Virus record (IMG/VR): IMGVR_UViG_3300043449_002191
Coordinates: 93,342 to 157,341 of that record
Reading direction: 5' to 3' (one strand)
Origin: a virus
Length of the DNA: 64,000 nt
Part shown: in pieces, positions 42,037 through 49,469 of the stretch
Layout of the letters: each line of letters opens with the position of its first letter
How positions within the stretch are numbered: the first letter of the stretch is position 1
The notes under the pieces: generated by a model
The model's input: only the letters and a program-made list of their open reading frames with translations
Database searches by the model: none
What the model was told of the DNA's origin: nothing
Position numbers and translations under genes: made by a program

Positions 42037-42330
42037 TTAAAGGTACTTAAGCTGCCCACTCTTTTTATAGGCTTGCATATCAATAACCTTAGCCTTACCA
42101 CGGCTTTTTTTCGGCACACCTTTGCCGCTATATGACACAATCAGGTACGATTGAGAATCAACCTGAATATCTTGAACTCTGACCAGACTATATTCTTTCA
42201 AACCGTCCATAATTTGTTTAATAAGCACTTTATCAAAATGAGTCGTTTCAAGTTCTTGAGTTGCTCCAGAGATCGCAAATCCCTGGATGATGCTGTCAAT
42301 CCAATCATTAGCTTCGTAATTAAAATCCAT
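42037..42330 (-). CDS. Hypothetical protein
   Basis: A 97-residue leftward protein convergent with the capsid operon. The N-terminal half is helical and acidic (EANDWIDSIIQGFAISGA), then come short strands and a basic C-terminus (GKGVPKKSRGKAKVID). GGGG lies near the ATG. It shares the word DWI/DWV and general layout with its upstream neighbour at 42334, so the pair may be paralogous (weak). No family is recognised. Confidence 0.65.
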   Translation of the reverse strand: MDFNYEANDWIDSIIQGFAISGATQELETTHFDKVLIKQIMDGLKEYSLVRVQDIQVDSQSYLIVSYSGKGVPKKSRGKAKVIDMQAYKKSGQLKYL

Positions 42331-42333
42331 AGT

Positions 42334-42606
42334 TTACCCCACTTTTAAGAGTTTTTTATCCTTAAAATCAACGTAATAAACAGTTGCGTCAGTCTCATTT
42401 TGAGCCACTTTAGTTATAACATAATAGGGAGTCTCACCTGCAAGAGAAATCTTTTGCAAATTAACCCAGTCAATAATGCCATCGTTAATTGCCTTAGAGA
42501 TCTCAGTAGCTACAGCTTTATCTTGAATGATAACTCGCTTAGCCCCAGAATCAAGTTCACCAACTGCGCTAACTGCCTGTGTAAGTGCTTTATTTTGCTT
42601 TGCCAT
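42334..42606 (-). CDS. Hypothetical protein
   Basis: A 90-residue leftward protein with AAGGAG 6 nt before the ATG and a sigma-70-like promoter just upstream. It contains a helical part (VATEISKAINDGIIDWVN) and strand-rich end (TPYYVITKVAQ, ATVYYVDFKDKKL). With the 42037 gene it forms a two-gene leftward operon inside an otherwise rightward block, typical of an accessory insertion. No family is recognised. Confidence 0.7.
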   Translation of the reverse strand: MAKQNKALTQAVSAVGELDSGAKRVIIQDKAVATEISKAINDGIIDWVNLQKISLAGETPYYVITKVAQNETDATVYYVDFKDKKLLKVG

Positions 42607-42627
42607 AAATATCTCCTTGTTAAATTC

Positions 42628-42656
42628 ATTATTGCGTTAAACAGAACTAAAGTCAA
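42628..42656 (-). promoter_or_regulatory. Sigma-70-like promoter for the leftward pair
   Basis: Minus-strand TTGACT (42656-42651), 17-nt spacer, AATAAT (42633-42628), 21 nt upstream of the ATG at 42606. Spacing and sequence fit a host-type promoter. Confidence 0.6.
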
Positions 42657-42693
42657 CAGAAAAAAGAGATATTATTAAGATAAGGAGATTTTT

Positions 42694-43041
42694 ATGACCA
42701 AATTGTCTAAAAAAGAGAAAAAGTACGTATCTGGACTTATTGCTAAGAAATTGGCCGAAATGGGCGTAAAAGATGAAATTCAGATGGTTAATACCGAAAA
42801 GTACGGTGTTAGACCTGCTCTTAATGAAACAGGTGAGCCCGTCCTTAATGAAGAAGGGCACCCTAAATTAGAAGTATTCTTTAAACAGCAAGCTATGAAT
42901 CCTGTACGTCGAACTATCCGTAACCTTAGAGATCAGGGCTGGGAAGCGTTAGAAGCCTTCTTAGCTATTGAAACAAAGCCTCAACAAGAGGAAGCCTTAG
43001 AAGCAACTGTAGAAGCAACTGCTACTGAAGAAGGACAATAA
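42694..43041 (+). CDS. Hypothetical protein
   Basis: A 115-residue protein with AAGGAG before the ATG, the first rightward gene of the accessory island. The N-terminus is basic and helical (KLSKKEKKYVSGLIAKKLAEM), the middle has a repeated VLNE/ALNE turn (RPALNETGEPVLNEEGHP) and the end is acidic and Ala/Thr-rich. No family is recognised. It lies 1 nt before the 43043 gene. Confidence 0.7.
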   Translation: MTKLSKKEKKYVSGLIAKKLAEMGVKDEIQMVNTEKYGVRPALNETGEPVLNEEGHPKLEVFFKQQAMNPVRRTIRNLRDQGWEALEAFLAIETKPQQEEALEATVEATATEEGQ

Positions 43042-43042
43042 A

Positions 43043-44101
43043 ATGAGAGTACGCAATGGTCAAAGATTCGATCTTTCGTTCATAAGAAAAGACTCCCTTA
43101 CCCATAAGGCTTTGACCAAGCGTTTTGGTACAAATATTAATGAAATCCATGATATCTTATTAAATAACCCTAACTTCCGTATAGCATTGAACTCCATGAC
43201 TTTTGATTACACAAAGTATTCCATTGGTATCCACGCCAATGGTCTTGAAAAGTGGGATTATCCCTCAAAAGAAAATGATTACGGCAATAAATCTGAAGAA
43301 AAGCAGCAATACGATGTTGAGGGTCATCGTTATGCAGACGTATATGCCGAAGTGACTTTGAATTTATTTGACAAAGAGCAGCGAGATATCTATATCCAAA
43401 ATCTAAGCCATACCATGACTCTCTTATGGGAATCAACACAAATCTTAGTAAAAGGGCTCCTAAAGCCTCTTTTTAGAAAAAAGTTTAGGCTTGTAAGCAA
43501 AAAGTATTACAAACCCCTTAGCGGCCTTAAAACTTATTTTCATATTTTAAAACAAATTCCAAAGGCTTTTTCTAGAAAAACATCTCGCTATATTTGGCAG
43601 ATCGACACACATGAAAATTTTATGAATAGTGCCCTAGAAGAAATTGCTTACTCTAGAATTGAATATAAACTACCTCCTAAGCTTTTAAACGAACAGCTTG
43701 AGATGGAGATAGAAAATGTTAAAAGCGAAATCGAAAGATATCCCAAAGATCTTTTAATGGGGGTTTTTGGTTATGATAGAATTGACAATGCTATGTGGAT
43801 TAGGAAAGATGACCCAACAGTAATAGTTGTAGATACAGAAGGCTATCAAAAAGAACTTAAGGATGGCCTGTCTAATAAAGATGTTAAGAATATTGTAGAA
43901 AAATGGTTAAAATTAATATTAGGGTATAATGCAATTAGAGTTAAAAGTACCGAAGCCATTGCATCAAAAAGCCTAGACCTAGACCTTAAGGTTAGTTTAC
44001 TTGAGATGGAAATGGGAGAAGTTTACGAAATTAAAAGTGTGAGCGATCTATACGCATTACTGGGGATAAAAAATGGCAAAGATGAAAGAGATCGAGAGTA
44101 A
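43043..44101 (+). CDS. Hypothetical protein
   Basis: A 352-residue basic protein of mixed structure, with strand pairs (TKYSIGIHANGLEKWDY, RYADVYAEVTLNLFD) in the first third and a coiled coil (LLNEQLEMEIENVKSEIERY) later. No catalytic motif stands out and no family is recognised. Its end overlaps the CYTH gene by 29 nt, so the two may work together, but this is positional only. Confidence 0.65.
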   Translation: MRVRNGQRFDLSFIRKDSLTHKALTKRFGTNINEIHDILLNNPNFRIALNSMTFDYTKYSIGIHANGLEKWDYPSKENDYGNKSEEKQQYDVEGHRYADVYAEVTLNLFDKEQRDIYIQNLSHTMTLLWESTQILVKGLLKPLFRKKFRLVSKKYYKPLSGLKTYFHILKQIPKAFSRKTSRYIWQIDTHENFMNSALEEIAYSRIEYKLPPKLLNEQLEMEIENVKSEIERYPKDLLMGVFGYDRIDNAMWIRKDDPTVIVVDTEGYQKELKDGLSNKDVKNIVEKWLKLILGYNAIRVKSTEAIASKSLDLDLKVSLLEMEMGEVYEIKSVSDLYALLGIKNGKDERDRE

Positions 44102-44681
44102 GTGGGATGCCCTTAAGTTAGATAGGGTATTTTTTAACAACAAAATCTCTCAATACTTCCATAAGTCTAAAATAAGGCATACTTTTCTATATGCAGCAGG
44201 GTTTGATTATTATTATGAAAGTTGTAATGGATATGTAGCTCGACATAGACATGGCGCTGATGTAAACGAGTTAACAGTTAAAGCTAGATTATCAGATCAA
44301 AGTATTAAAGTCAGAAAAGAAGGCAATCTTCACTTAGCTCAAAATACTCCTGTAACAGAAGTGAAAGAATCTTTAGAATTGATGGGATTCAATTTATCTT
44401 TTTCTATCTATAAAGACTGCGATATTTATTTCATTGAGGAAGAAGGTGCTGAGATTAGCATCGTATGGTATGCAGTCGATAGACCTAAGTCTAAAATGAA
44501 GAGACGCTATTTTTTTGAAATCGAAGTCCAAAATGCCCCTGAAAAGAAAAGCTTAAAGCTTCTTAAAAAGTGGACCAAAATTGCCTACAGCTTATTTCAT
44601 TTATCTGATGAAGATTTGATCCACGATAGCTTGTATGAAATATATTCTGGTAAAAGATATAAAACAGTCAAAAGGAAATAA
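44073..44681 (+). CDS. CYTH-superfamily protein (triphosphatase/adenylate cyclase-like)
   Basis: A 202-residue protein that fits the CYTH tunnel-fold pattern. An ExExK motif is at the N-terminus (EIESK, residues 6-10), then GYVARHRHG (basic strand), ELTVKARL (the LTxK strand), IKVRKEG, LELMGFNLSFSIYKD (L-x-x-lGF then Lys), ISIVWYAVD and RYFFEIEV (final EIE strand). CYTH enzymes hydrolyse inorganic or organic triphosphates such as thiamine triphosphate or polyphosphate, or act as class IV adenylate cyclases. The substrate here cannot be told. GGGG lies 7 nt before the ATG. It is unusual in a phage accessory region. Confidence 0.72.
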   Translation: MAKMKEIESKWDALKLDRVFFNNKISQYFHKSKIRHTFLYAAGFDYYYESCNGYVARHRHGADVNELTVKARLSDQSIKVRKEGNLHLAQNTPVTEVKESLELMGFNLSFSIYKDCDIYFIEEEGAEISIVWYAVDRPKSKMKRRYFFEIEVQNAPEKKSLKLLKKWTKIAYSLFHLSDEDLIHDSLYEIYSGKRYKTVKRK

Positions 44682-44683
44682 AA

Positions 44684-45763
44684 ATGAAAAAAGAAAGGGC
44701 AGGTAGTGTAGTTAATTGTGAAGAATGTAAGGCAGAATTCTATATATCCCCTGCTCGACTGAAAAATAAAACTCATACTTGTTCAAGGGAATGCGCTGCA
44801 AAAGTGGCCTCAAAGAAAAAACCTAAAAAAGATGGGGAACAATGCGTTAATTGCGGTAAAGTAAGCTTTTATAAACCTTCAAGGAAAAAGCGAATAAAAG
44901 GATTTTCATGTTGCTCATTGGCTTGTCGTGGAGAGTATCTTAAAACTGCTTATTTAGGAACAAAAAATCCTAATTACAAAAAAGCTGATATTATATATAA
45001 GTGGTTTTACAAAAAAAATCAGCAGATACAGCATTCAGCTAAACAGAGAGGTCTAGACTTTAGTTTAACCGCAGAAATGTTACTTGAGCAATATAAAAAA
45101 CAAAATGGCCTATGTTATTACACAGGAATACCTTTGCAATTGTCAAAAACTGATCAATGGAAAACTCAGGAAGAAGCTTCGCCGGATATATTATCTGTAG
45201 ATAGAGTAAATTCAGAAATTGGGTATATTGAAGGGAATATCGTTCTATGCTGTCTTGCTGTTAATAGAATGAAAGGCTCATATCCGGCCTCTGACGTAAT
45301 GGGTATGTTTAGTTATATTGCTGCAAAACATATGAAAACTTGCTATGCTGAAATAAAGCGAGTAAGAGAAAATGCAATATTGCCACATAAAGCATCCTTG
45401 GGAGATATTGGGTACGACCTCTATGTATCTACAGTTATTGATGAAGGCACTTATCTTACAGTTGGTACAGGGATTGCCATATCTCCTGCAATAGGATGGT
45501 ATTTCGATGTAGTTGCAAGATCGTCTTTACATAAAAAAGGGCTAATGCTTTATAATTGCATAGGAATTATAGATAATTCATATCAAGGTGAAATTATATT
45601 AAAATTATTTAAAACTACTTCGGACAGTTCTGTCAATGTAGGTGATCGTATAGCTCAATTGATTGCTAGGCGCTACACGGTAGTTGAATTGGAAGAAGTT
45701 TCTGAGTTTAGTAACGAGACAGACAGGGGAACGTCTGGTTTTGGGTCAACCGGAAAAAATTAA
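44684..45763 (+). CDS. HNH endonuclease-dUTPase fusion
   Basis: A 359-residue two-part protein. Residues 1-90 hold two zinc-finger-like units (CEECKAEF/TCSRECAA and CVNCGKVSF/CCSLACRG), followed by an HNH-type nuclease core: CYYTGIPL (143-150), ILSVDRVNSEIGYIEGNI (169-186) and NRMKGS, a pattern common in phage homing endonucleases. From M217 a complete trimeric-type dUTPase begins: AILPHKASLGDIGYDLY, VARSSLHKKGL, GIIDNSYQGEI, GDRIAQLI and RGTSGFGSTG (all five motifs). dUTPase removes dUTP and provides dUMP for dTTP synthesis. No stop or ribosome site separates the parts, so it looks like a genuine fusion, perhaps by homing-nuclease invasion. Confidence 0.88.
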   Translation: MKKERAGSVVNCEECKAEFYISPARLKNKTHTCSRECAAKVASKKKPKKDGEQCVNCGKVSFYKPSRKKRIKGFSCCSLACRGEYLKTAYLGTKNPNYKKADIIYKWFYKKNQQIQHSAKQRGLDFSLTAEMLLEQYKKQNGLCYYTGIPLQLSKTDQWKTQEEASPDILSVDRVNSEIGYIEGNIVLCCLAVNRMKGSYPASDVMGMFSYIAAKHMKTCYAEIKRVRENAILPHKASLGDIGYDLYVSTVIDEGTYLTVGTGIAISPAIGWYFDVVARSSLHKKGLMLYNCIGIIDNSYQGEIILKLFKTTSDSSVNVGDRIAQLIARRYTVVELEEVSEFSNETDRGTSGFGSTGKN

Positions 45764-45774
45764 ATAAAAACCCC

Positions 45775-45803
45775 TTGACTTGTGGCTCAAAGTATATTAT
45801 TCT
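45775..45803 (+). promoter_or_regulatory. Sigma-70-like promoter
   Basis: TTGACT (45775-45780), 17-nt spacer, TATTCT (45798-45803), then AGGAGG before the ATG at 45827. Its architecture matches the promoter at 47201. Confidence 0.75.
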
Positions 45804-45826
45804 GGGTTTACAAATAGGAGGTTTTT

Positions 45827-46156
45827 ATGGATACGTTACAAGTCGTTTGCACTACACTTACAGTATATGTTGGCCTTGAACTTTTAGTTTTGGCCGTTTT
45901 ATTGAAAAGATCTCATTCGCTCAGGCAGCGAATTAGACAGTATTTTCTAGGAAATACCGAATATAAACTAGACAGTATTCAAAGCTATCTTCAAGATAAT
46001 TTGCTCGAAGTTCAAAATCTTGCTAGTAAAATCGACAAAGAAATCTTAAATCAAAAAGCTTTTAGGCATTCAATCCGACGAAGAGTTTTGGCTCAAGAGT
46101 CTAAACTGAACGGGTCATTTGTACTTACAGACACAACAAAGGCTAACCGACAATGA
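45827..46156 (+). CDS. Small membrane protein with coiled coil
   Basis: A 109-residue protein with one hydrophobic segment (residues about 5-26, VVCTTLTVYVGLELLVLAVL) followed by a basic region and a coiled coil (YLQDNLLEVQNLASKIDKEI). Strong AGGAGG and a good promoter precede it, so it is probably expressed early or constitutively. It ends overlapping a 39-codon ORF. Small phage membrane proteins may act in lysis, exclusion or membrane remodelling, but nothing specific can be seen. Confidence 0.7.
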   Translation: MDTLQVVCTTLTVYVGLELLVLAVLLKRSHSLRQRIRQYFLGNTEYKLDSIQSYLQDNLLEVQNLASKIDKEILNQKAFRHSIRRRVLAQESKLNGSFVLTDTTKANRQ

Positions 46157-46272
46157 TCTTATTAATTAAAAAGCTCTTCAGTTTTATTGCTTCAGATAAA
46201 GAATTAACAGATTGGAATTATAGGCTTTACTGCTCATATCAAGAAAGCCTATATCAAAGATTAGGAGATTAA
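46153..46272 (+). CDS. Very small protein (39 residues)
   Basis: An ATG overlapping the previous stop as AATGA opens a 39-codon frame (MILLIKKLFSFIASDKEL...) ending 1 nt before the 46274 gene, so it fills the gap exactly. The N-terminal 13 residues are hydrophobic/basic and could be membrane-active. It lacks a good ribosome site of its own and would depend on translational coupling. Its own last codons carry the TTAGGAG ribosome site for the next gene. Confidence 0.45.
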   Translation: MILLIKKLFSFIASDKELTDWNYRLYCSYQESLYQRLGD

Positions 46273-46273
46273 T

Positions 46274-46678
46274 ATGCTTACATTAGAGCAAATAGCCCCA
46301 CCTACAGTGTTTATTTTAAGTGCAGAATCGGATAAAAACAGTGTTGCTGAAAATTTAGCAGCTACTAAAAGACTTGAAGAAGTTTTTGTGCATAGCAATA
46401 TACCGAATAAAAAAATATTTTTGTCCTACAAAGGCAGGGAAGAACTAGGGTTTCTTGTAGTAGGTGAAGAACATGAAAAAGAAGTCCTTCATTTAGCTAT
46501 CATATTCAATCAAGATGGGTATGTAAAAAGCGGTACTTCTAGAAAATCACAGTTTGTTGGCAATGGCAAACCCTCGTTCGATTTAGGCAAACTTAAGCCT
46601 TCTTCAAAAGAAGTGGCGAGAAGTTTAACTAATTGGGTTTATTGCCCAAAATTAGATCAATACTACATTTTCGAGTAA
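46274..46678 (+). CDS. Hypothetical protein
   Basis: A 134-residue soluble protein with mixed strands and helices (TVFILSAESDK, ELGFLVVGEEHEKEVLHLA, NWVYCPKLDQYYIFE). TTAGGAG precedes the ATG. No family or catalytic residues are recognised. It lies in the accessory island between small membrane-protein genes. Confidence 0.65.
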   Translation: MLTLEQIAPPTVFILSAESDKNSVAENLAATKRLEEVFVHSNIPNKKIFLSYKGREELGFLVVGEEHEKEVLHLAIIFNQDGYVKSGTSRKSQFVGNGKPSFDLGKLKPSSKEVARSLTNWVYCPKLDQYYIFE

Positions 46679-46681
46679 AAT

Positions 46682-46879
46682 ATGAAAGAATATCTTAAAG
46701 AAAAGAAAAACGTGATTATAGGAGTGGCACTAATAGTGGTGCCATTCAGCAGCATAGCCTACGGAGCTTTTTTAATTTATAAAGGGGTAAAAAAATGGAA
46801 AAATGGCAAACATACAGAATCAAAGGGACAGAGCTTGAAATCCGAGACTTTGGACCAGAATTTGACGGAAAACCAGTAG
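46682..46879 (+). CDS. Small membrane protein
   Basis: A 65-residue protein with a hydrophobic segment (residues about 11-33, VIIGVALIVVPFSSIAYGAF) between lysine-rich ends, suggesting one pass or a hairpin. The start has only a weak ribosome site, 3 nt after the previous stop. Its last 85 nt overlap the next gene in another frame. The hydrophobic part lies before the overlap, which supports a real gene. Confidence 0.55.
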   Translation: MKEYLKEKKNVIIGVALIVVPFSSIAYGAFLIYKGVKKWKNGKHTESKGQSLKSETLDQNLTENQ

Positions 46880-47172
46880 AACTGTTTCTTCCTGGGAATG
46901 AAAAAAGCGCATTAGATGACCTCCAAGATACATTCAGTTTTCTTTTAAAAGAAAAAATAGAAGACTATGGAAATATTTTAGATGAAAGCGACATGATCAT
47001 TTTGATGGCTGAGCTTAAGATTGAATTGGCAAAAGCTGCTGTTGTGCCTATGCAGTCTTTACCTAAAATCTATTTTCACGAATTATCGGGTAAATTTTAC
47101 GCTTTAACGGGTGAAATGATGTTTTTTGTGCCTAAATTATTAAAAAATGCTAAATCGACCGTATCACATTGA
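46795..47172 (+). CDS. Hypothetical protein
   Basis: A 125-residue acidic protein with AAGGGG upstream of the ATG, overlapping the small membrane protein. It has strands at the start (QTYRIKGTELEIRDFGPEF), a helix (AELKIELAKAAVVPM) and an Phe-rich end (GEMMFFVPKLL). No family is recognised. It is the last gene before the promoter at 47201. Confidence 0.65.
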   Translation: MEKWQTYRIKGTELEIRDFGPEFDGKPVELFLPGNEKSALDDLQDTFSFLLKEKIEDYGNILDESDMIILMAELKIELAKAAVVPMQSLPKIYFHELSGKFYALTGEMMFFVPKLLKNAKSTVSH

Positions 47173-47200
47173 TAATTTAAAAAATTGTACAAAAACACTA

Positions 47201-47229
47201 TTGACAAAGATTTGTGTTTTATGTATTCT
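47201..47229 (+). promoter_or_regulatory. Sigma-70-like promoter for the DUF932 gene
   Basis: TTGACA (47201-47206), 17-nt spacer, TATTCT (47224-47229), then AAGGAG before the ATG at 47272. It is the best consensus match in the window. Confidence 0.8.
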
Positions 47230-47271
47230 AAGTAAGTAAGCAATAAAGCTTATACAAAAAGGAGAAGTTTT

Positions 47272-48231
47272 ATGGCTCATGAAATTCAAGAAAAAGACAA
47301 TATGATTTATGTAGGTGAGCGCCCTTGGCATGGTATTGGAACACCCTTTATTGTTCCTCCTACCTTGGATGACGCTATTGTTGCAGCTAAATTAAACTGG
47401 ACTGTTAAAACAGCCCCCCTATTTACTGCTGCTAACGAAAAAGTAGAAGCATTGGTAACTCGCCGTAGCGACGATAATGCTATTCTTGGTGTAGTTGGAC
47501 CTAACTATCATCCTCTTCAGAATTCTGATGCATTTAAGTTTTTTGAGCCTTTTATCGACTCTAAAGAAGCTTTCATCGAAACTGCAGGTAGCCTTAATAA
47601 CGGCAAGCGAGTATGGGTTCTTTGCAAAATTAACCGTGACCCCTTGGTTATTAAAGGTGATGATACTGTAGAAAAGTTTATCATGCTTTCTAACTCTCAT
47701 GATGGTACAATGGCAGTACGAGTAGGCTTTACTCCTATTCGAGTGGTTTGCAATAACACCTTAACTGCTGCTCATAACTCACAAGCTTCATCGCTTCTCC
47801 GAGTTAAACACACTAAGTCTGTTAATCAAAACCTTGAAAAAGTTCGTGAAATCATGAACTTGGCTAATCAACAATTTGAAGCTTCTGCAGAACAGTACCG
47901 AGTTTTGGCTTCTAGAGAGATTAACTCTAAAGACTTGGAAAAGTACGTTAAGCTTGTTTTTAATCAGAAAGCAACAGAAGAAAAGTCTTTAGAAGAGATC
48001 AATTCACGGGTACTAAACAAAATCATCCCTCTCTTTGAAAAAGGTCGAGGTAATGATATGGCTGAGATCAAAGGCACTTACTGGGCTGCTTATAATGCAG
48101 TAACTGAGTACCTTCAATATGAAAGAGGTGACTCTAACGAATCACGCTTTGACAGTGTGTGGTTTGGCTCAGGGGCTCAGATCTCTAAAAAAGCACTAGA
48201 GGTAGGTCTAGTAATGGCAAATGTTGCCTAA
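47272..48231 (+). CDS. DUF932 phage/plasmid protein
   Basis: A 319-residue member of the DUF932 (TIGR03299) family found in phages and plasmids. Recognisable parts are the start MAHEIQ...YVGERPWHGIGT, the AAKLNWTVKTAPLF region, NYHPLQNSDAFKFFEPF, GKRVWVLCKI and the central VGFTPIRVVCNNTLTAA. The biochemical role is unknown; a link with DNA metabolism or anti-defence has been suggested for the family, without proof that I can give. It is monocistronic: its own TTGACA promoter precedes it and a strong terminator follows. Confidence 0.85.
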   Translation: MAHEIQEKDNMIYVGERPWHGIGTPFIVPPTLDDAIVAAKLNWTVKTAPLFTAANEKVEALVTRRSDDNAILGVVGPNYHPLQNSDAFKFFEPFIDSKEAFIETAGSLNNGKRVWVLCKINRDPLVIKGDDTVEKFIMLSNSHDGTMAVRVGFTPIRVVCNNTLTAAHNSQASSLLRVKHTKSVNQNLEKVREIMNLANQQFEASAEQYRVLASREINSKDLEKYVKLVFNQKATEEKSLEEINSRVLNKIIPLFEKGRGNDMAEIKGTYWAAYNAVTEYLQYERGDSNESRFDSVWFGSGAQISKKALEVGLVMANVA

Positions 48232-48235
48232 AATC

Positions 48236-48262
48236 AAGGGGCTCTTCGGAGCCCTTTCCATT
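48236..48262 (+). terminator. Rho-independent terminator with TTCG tetraloop
   Basis: Nine-pair stem AAGGGGCTC / GAGCCCTTT (one G-T pair) closed by TTCG, followed by TTTCCATTTTT, 5 nt after the DUF932 stop. A GGTATAAT promoter box starts immediately after. Confidence 0.9.
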
Positions 48263-48267
48263 TTTGG

Positions 48268-48275
48268 GGTATAAT
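48268..48275 (+). promoter_or_regulatory. GGTATAAT box before the ClpP operon
   Basis: TTTTTGGGGTATAAT placed between the terminator and the ClpP-like gene, 18 nt before the ATG, with AAGGGA between. There is no -35 hexamer: the upstream position is occupied by the terminator stem. Confidence 0.6.
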
Positions 48276-48293
48276 GATTTTAAGGGATAAGCT

Positions 48294-48905
48294 ATGAAAA
48301 AAATGCAAAGAGACGATATAGATAAATTTTTTGATTACGAGATTTATTTACCCACCAGGACTTTGTATATGGGTTCGGCGTCTTATGACGAAGAAAATGG
48401 CGAATCTGGCACTGATGGTGCTATGGCCGAAAGAATTATCAAAGGGCTTCACATTTTAGACTCTTCCGCACCTTCAAATGATCAACCTATTACTATTATA
48501 ATGAACAATCCAGGTGGTGATGAATATCATGGGATGGCTATTTACGATGCAATAAAGTCTTGTAAAAATCATGTTACAATCAAAGTTATCGGTCATGCCA
48601 TGTCTATGGGCTCTATTATTTTACAAGCTGCAGACCATAGGGTTATGTCTCCTAATTCACGAATGATGATTCACTACGGAACTAAGAGTATTCAAGATCA
48701 CGCTAAAAACTTCTACAAATGGACGGACGAAGGTAAGAAATTTGACTCCTGGATGGAGCATCTATTTTTAGAAAAAATCAGAGAAAAGAATCCGCATTTT
48801 ACTTTAGCTAAAGTAAAACATATGTGCAATTTTGACACCTTTCTATCGGCAACAGAGGCTATTCAGTTGGGGCTTGCTGATAAAATATTAGGAGAAGATG
48901 AATGA
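48294..48905 (+). CDS. ClpP-like serine protease
   Basis: A 203-residue protein of normal ClpP length. The catalytic triad is complete: Ser in HAMSMGSIIL, His in SRMMIHYGTKS, and Asp in FDTFLSATEAIQLGLAD, aligning with S97, H122 and D171 of E. coli ClpP. The handle and substrate strand appear as IIMNNPGGDEYHGMAIYDA. It would form a barrel protease that needs an unfoldase, either host ClpX/ClpA or a phage one. It is the first gene of a short operon that also encodes a second ClpP (49466), a membrane protein and a small protein. The pair may form a mixed barrel (inference). Confidence 0.9.
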   Translation: MKKMQRDDIDKFFDYEIYLPTRTLYMGSASYDEENGESGTDGAMAERIIKGLHILDSSAPSNDQPITIIMNNPGGDEYHGMAIYDAIKSCKNHVTIKVIGHAMSMGSIILQAADHRVMSPNSRMMIHYGTKSIQDHAKNFYKWTDEGKKFDSWMEHLFLEKIREKNPHFTLAKVKHMCNFDTFLSATEAIQLGLADKILGEDE

Positions 48906-49171
48906 AATTTAATAAAGGGTTTTTTACAGTTTTAAAATGGACAAATTTAGTATTTATGATTTTATCAGCCGTGCAAATGTTTACAGTTAAAGACACTAAA
49001 GAAGCTCCTGTGTTTGGCTTTATATTACATTTTTTTGCACTATACGTTTCCCTGGGAGCTATAGAAAAGATTGAAGAACAAGAACGTATGGATACAATTA
49101 AAAGCATGATTGAAGCCGGAAAGATTAAACAAGTAGAAGATTTAGATAAAAAGGAAGAGGAAAGTGAATAG
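48902..49171 (+). CDS. Small two-pass membrane protein
   Basis: An 89-residue protein with two hydrophobic segments (residues about 9-28, FTVLKWTNLVFMILSAVQMF, and 38-53, FGFILHFFALYVSLGA) and an acidic, charged C-terminal tail. The start overlaps the ClpP stop as ATGA and the end overlaps the next gene, so it is coupled to both. It may anchor or regulate a ClpP product at the membrane (inference). No family is recognised. Confidence 0.65.
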   Translation: MKFNKGFFTVLKWTNLVFMILSAVQMFTVKDTKEAPVFGFILHFFALYVSLGAIEKIEEQERMDTIKSMIEAGKIKQVEDLDKKEEESE

Positions 49172-49469
49172 AGTAGTCTCCTTTAAGGCAAATATAAACC
49201 CTAGCCTGGATATACCAGCTAATCAGTCTCATCCAATCTACGATGAGTACGGGTCATTAGTTGGAGCCTTCAATATCAAAGAAGAAGGCGCAGTGATTGG
49301 GTTTTTGTCTACAAAAGGGTACGAGCTATCATTAGAAATATCTCTAGGCGAACCCTTTTACATTACATTAAATCCTGGGGACGATGGAAAAATAGAAAAA
49401 GGTCTAGTAACTAGAAATAAAATTGGTATTAATTCAGCAAAAATCTCTAAAATTGAGGAGTCGTTATGA
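49164..49469 (+). CDS. Hypothetical protein
   Basis: A 101-residue protein starting at GTG, which overlaps the previous stop as GTGAATAG and has GGAAGAGG upstream. It looks like a small beta domain (VVSFKANINPSLDIP, GAVIGFLSTKGYELSLEIS, EPFYITLNPGDDGKIEKG). It lies between the two ClpP genes and overlaps the second by 4 nt. No family is recognised. Confidence 0.65.
   Translation: MNRVVSFKANINPSLDIPANQSHPIYDEYGSLVGAFNIKEEGAVIGFLSTKGYELSLEISLGEPFYITLNPGDDGKIEKGLVTRNKIGINSAKISKIEESL

Noticed and set aside
45332-45763. Independent dUTPase gene starting at the internal ATG at 45332
   Set aside because: No ribosome binding site precedes it and the frame is continuous with the HNH part, so it is annotated as a fusion, although internal initiation cannot be excluded.
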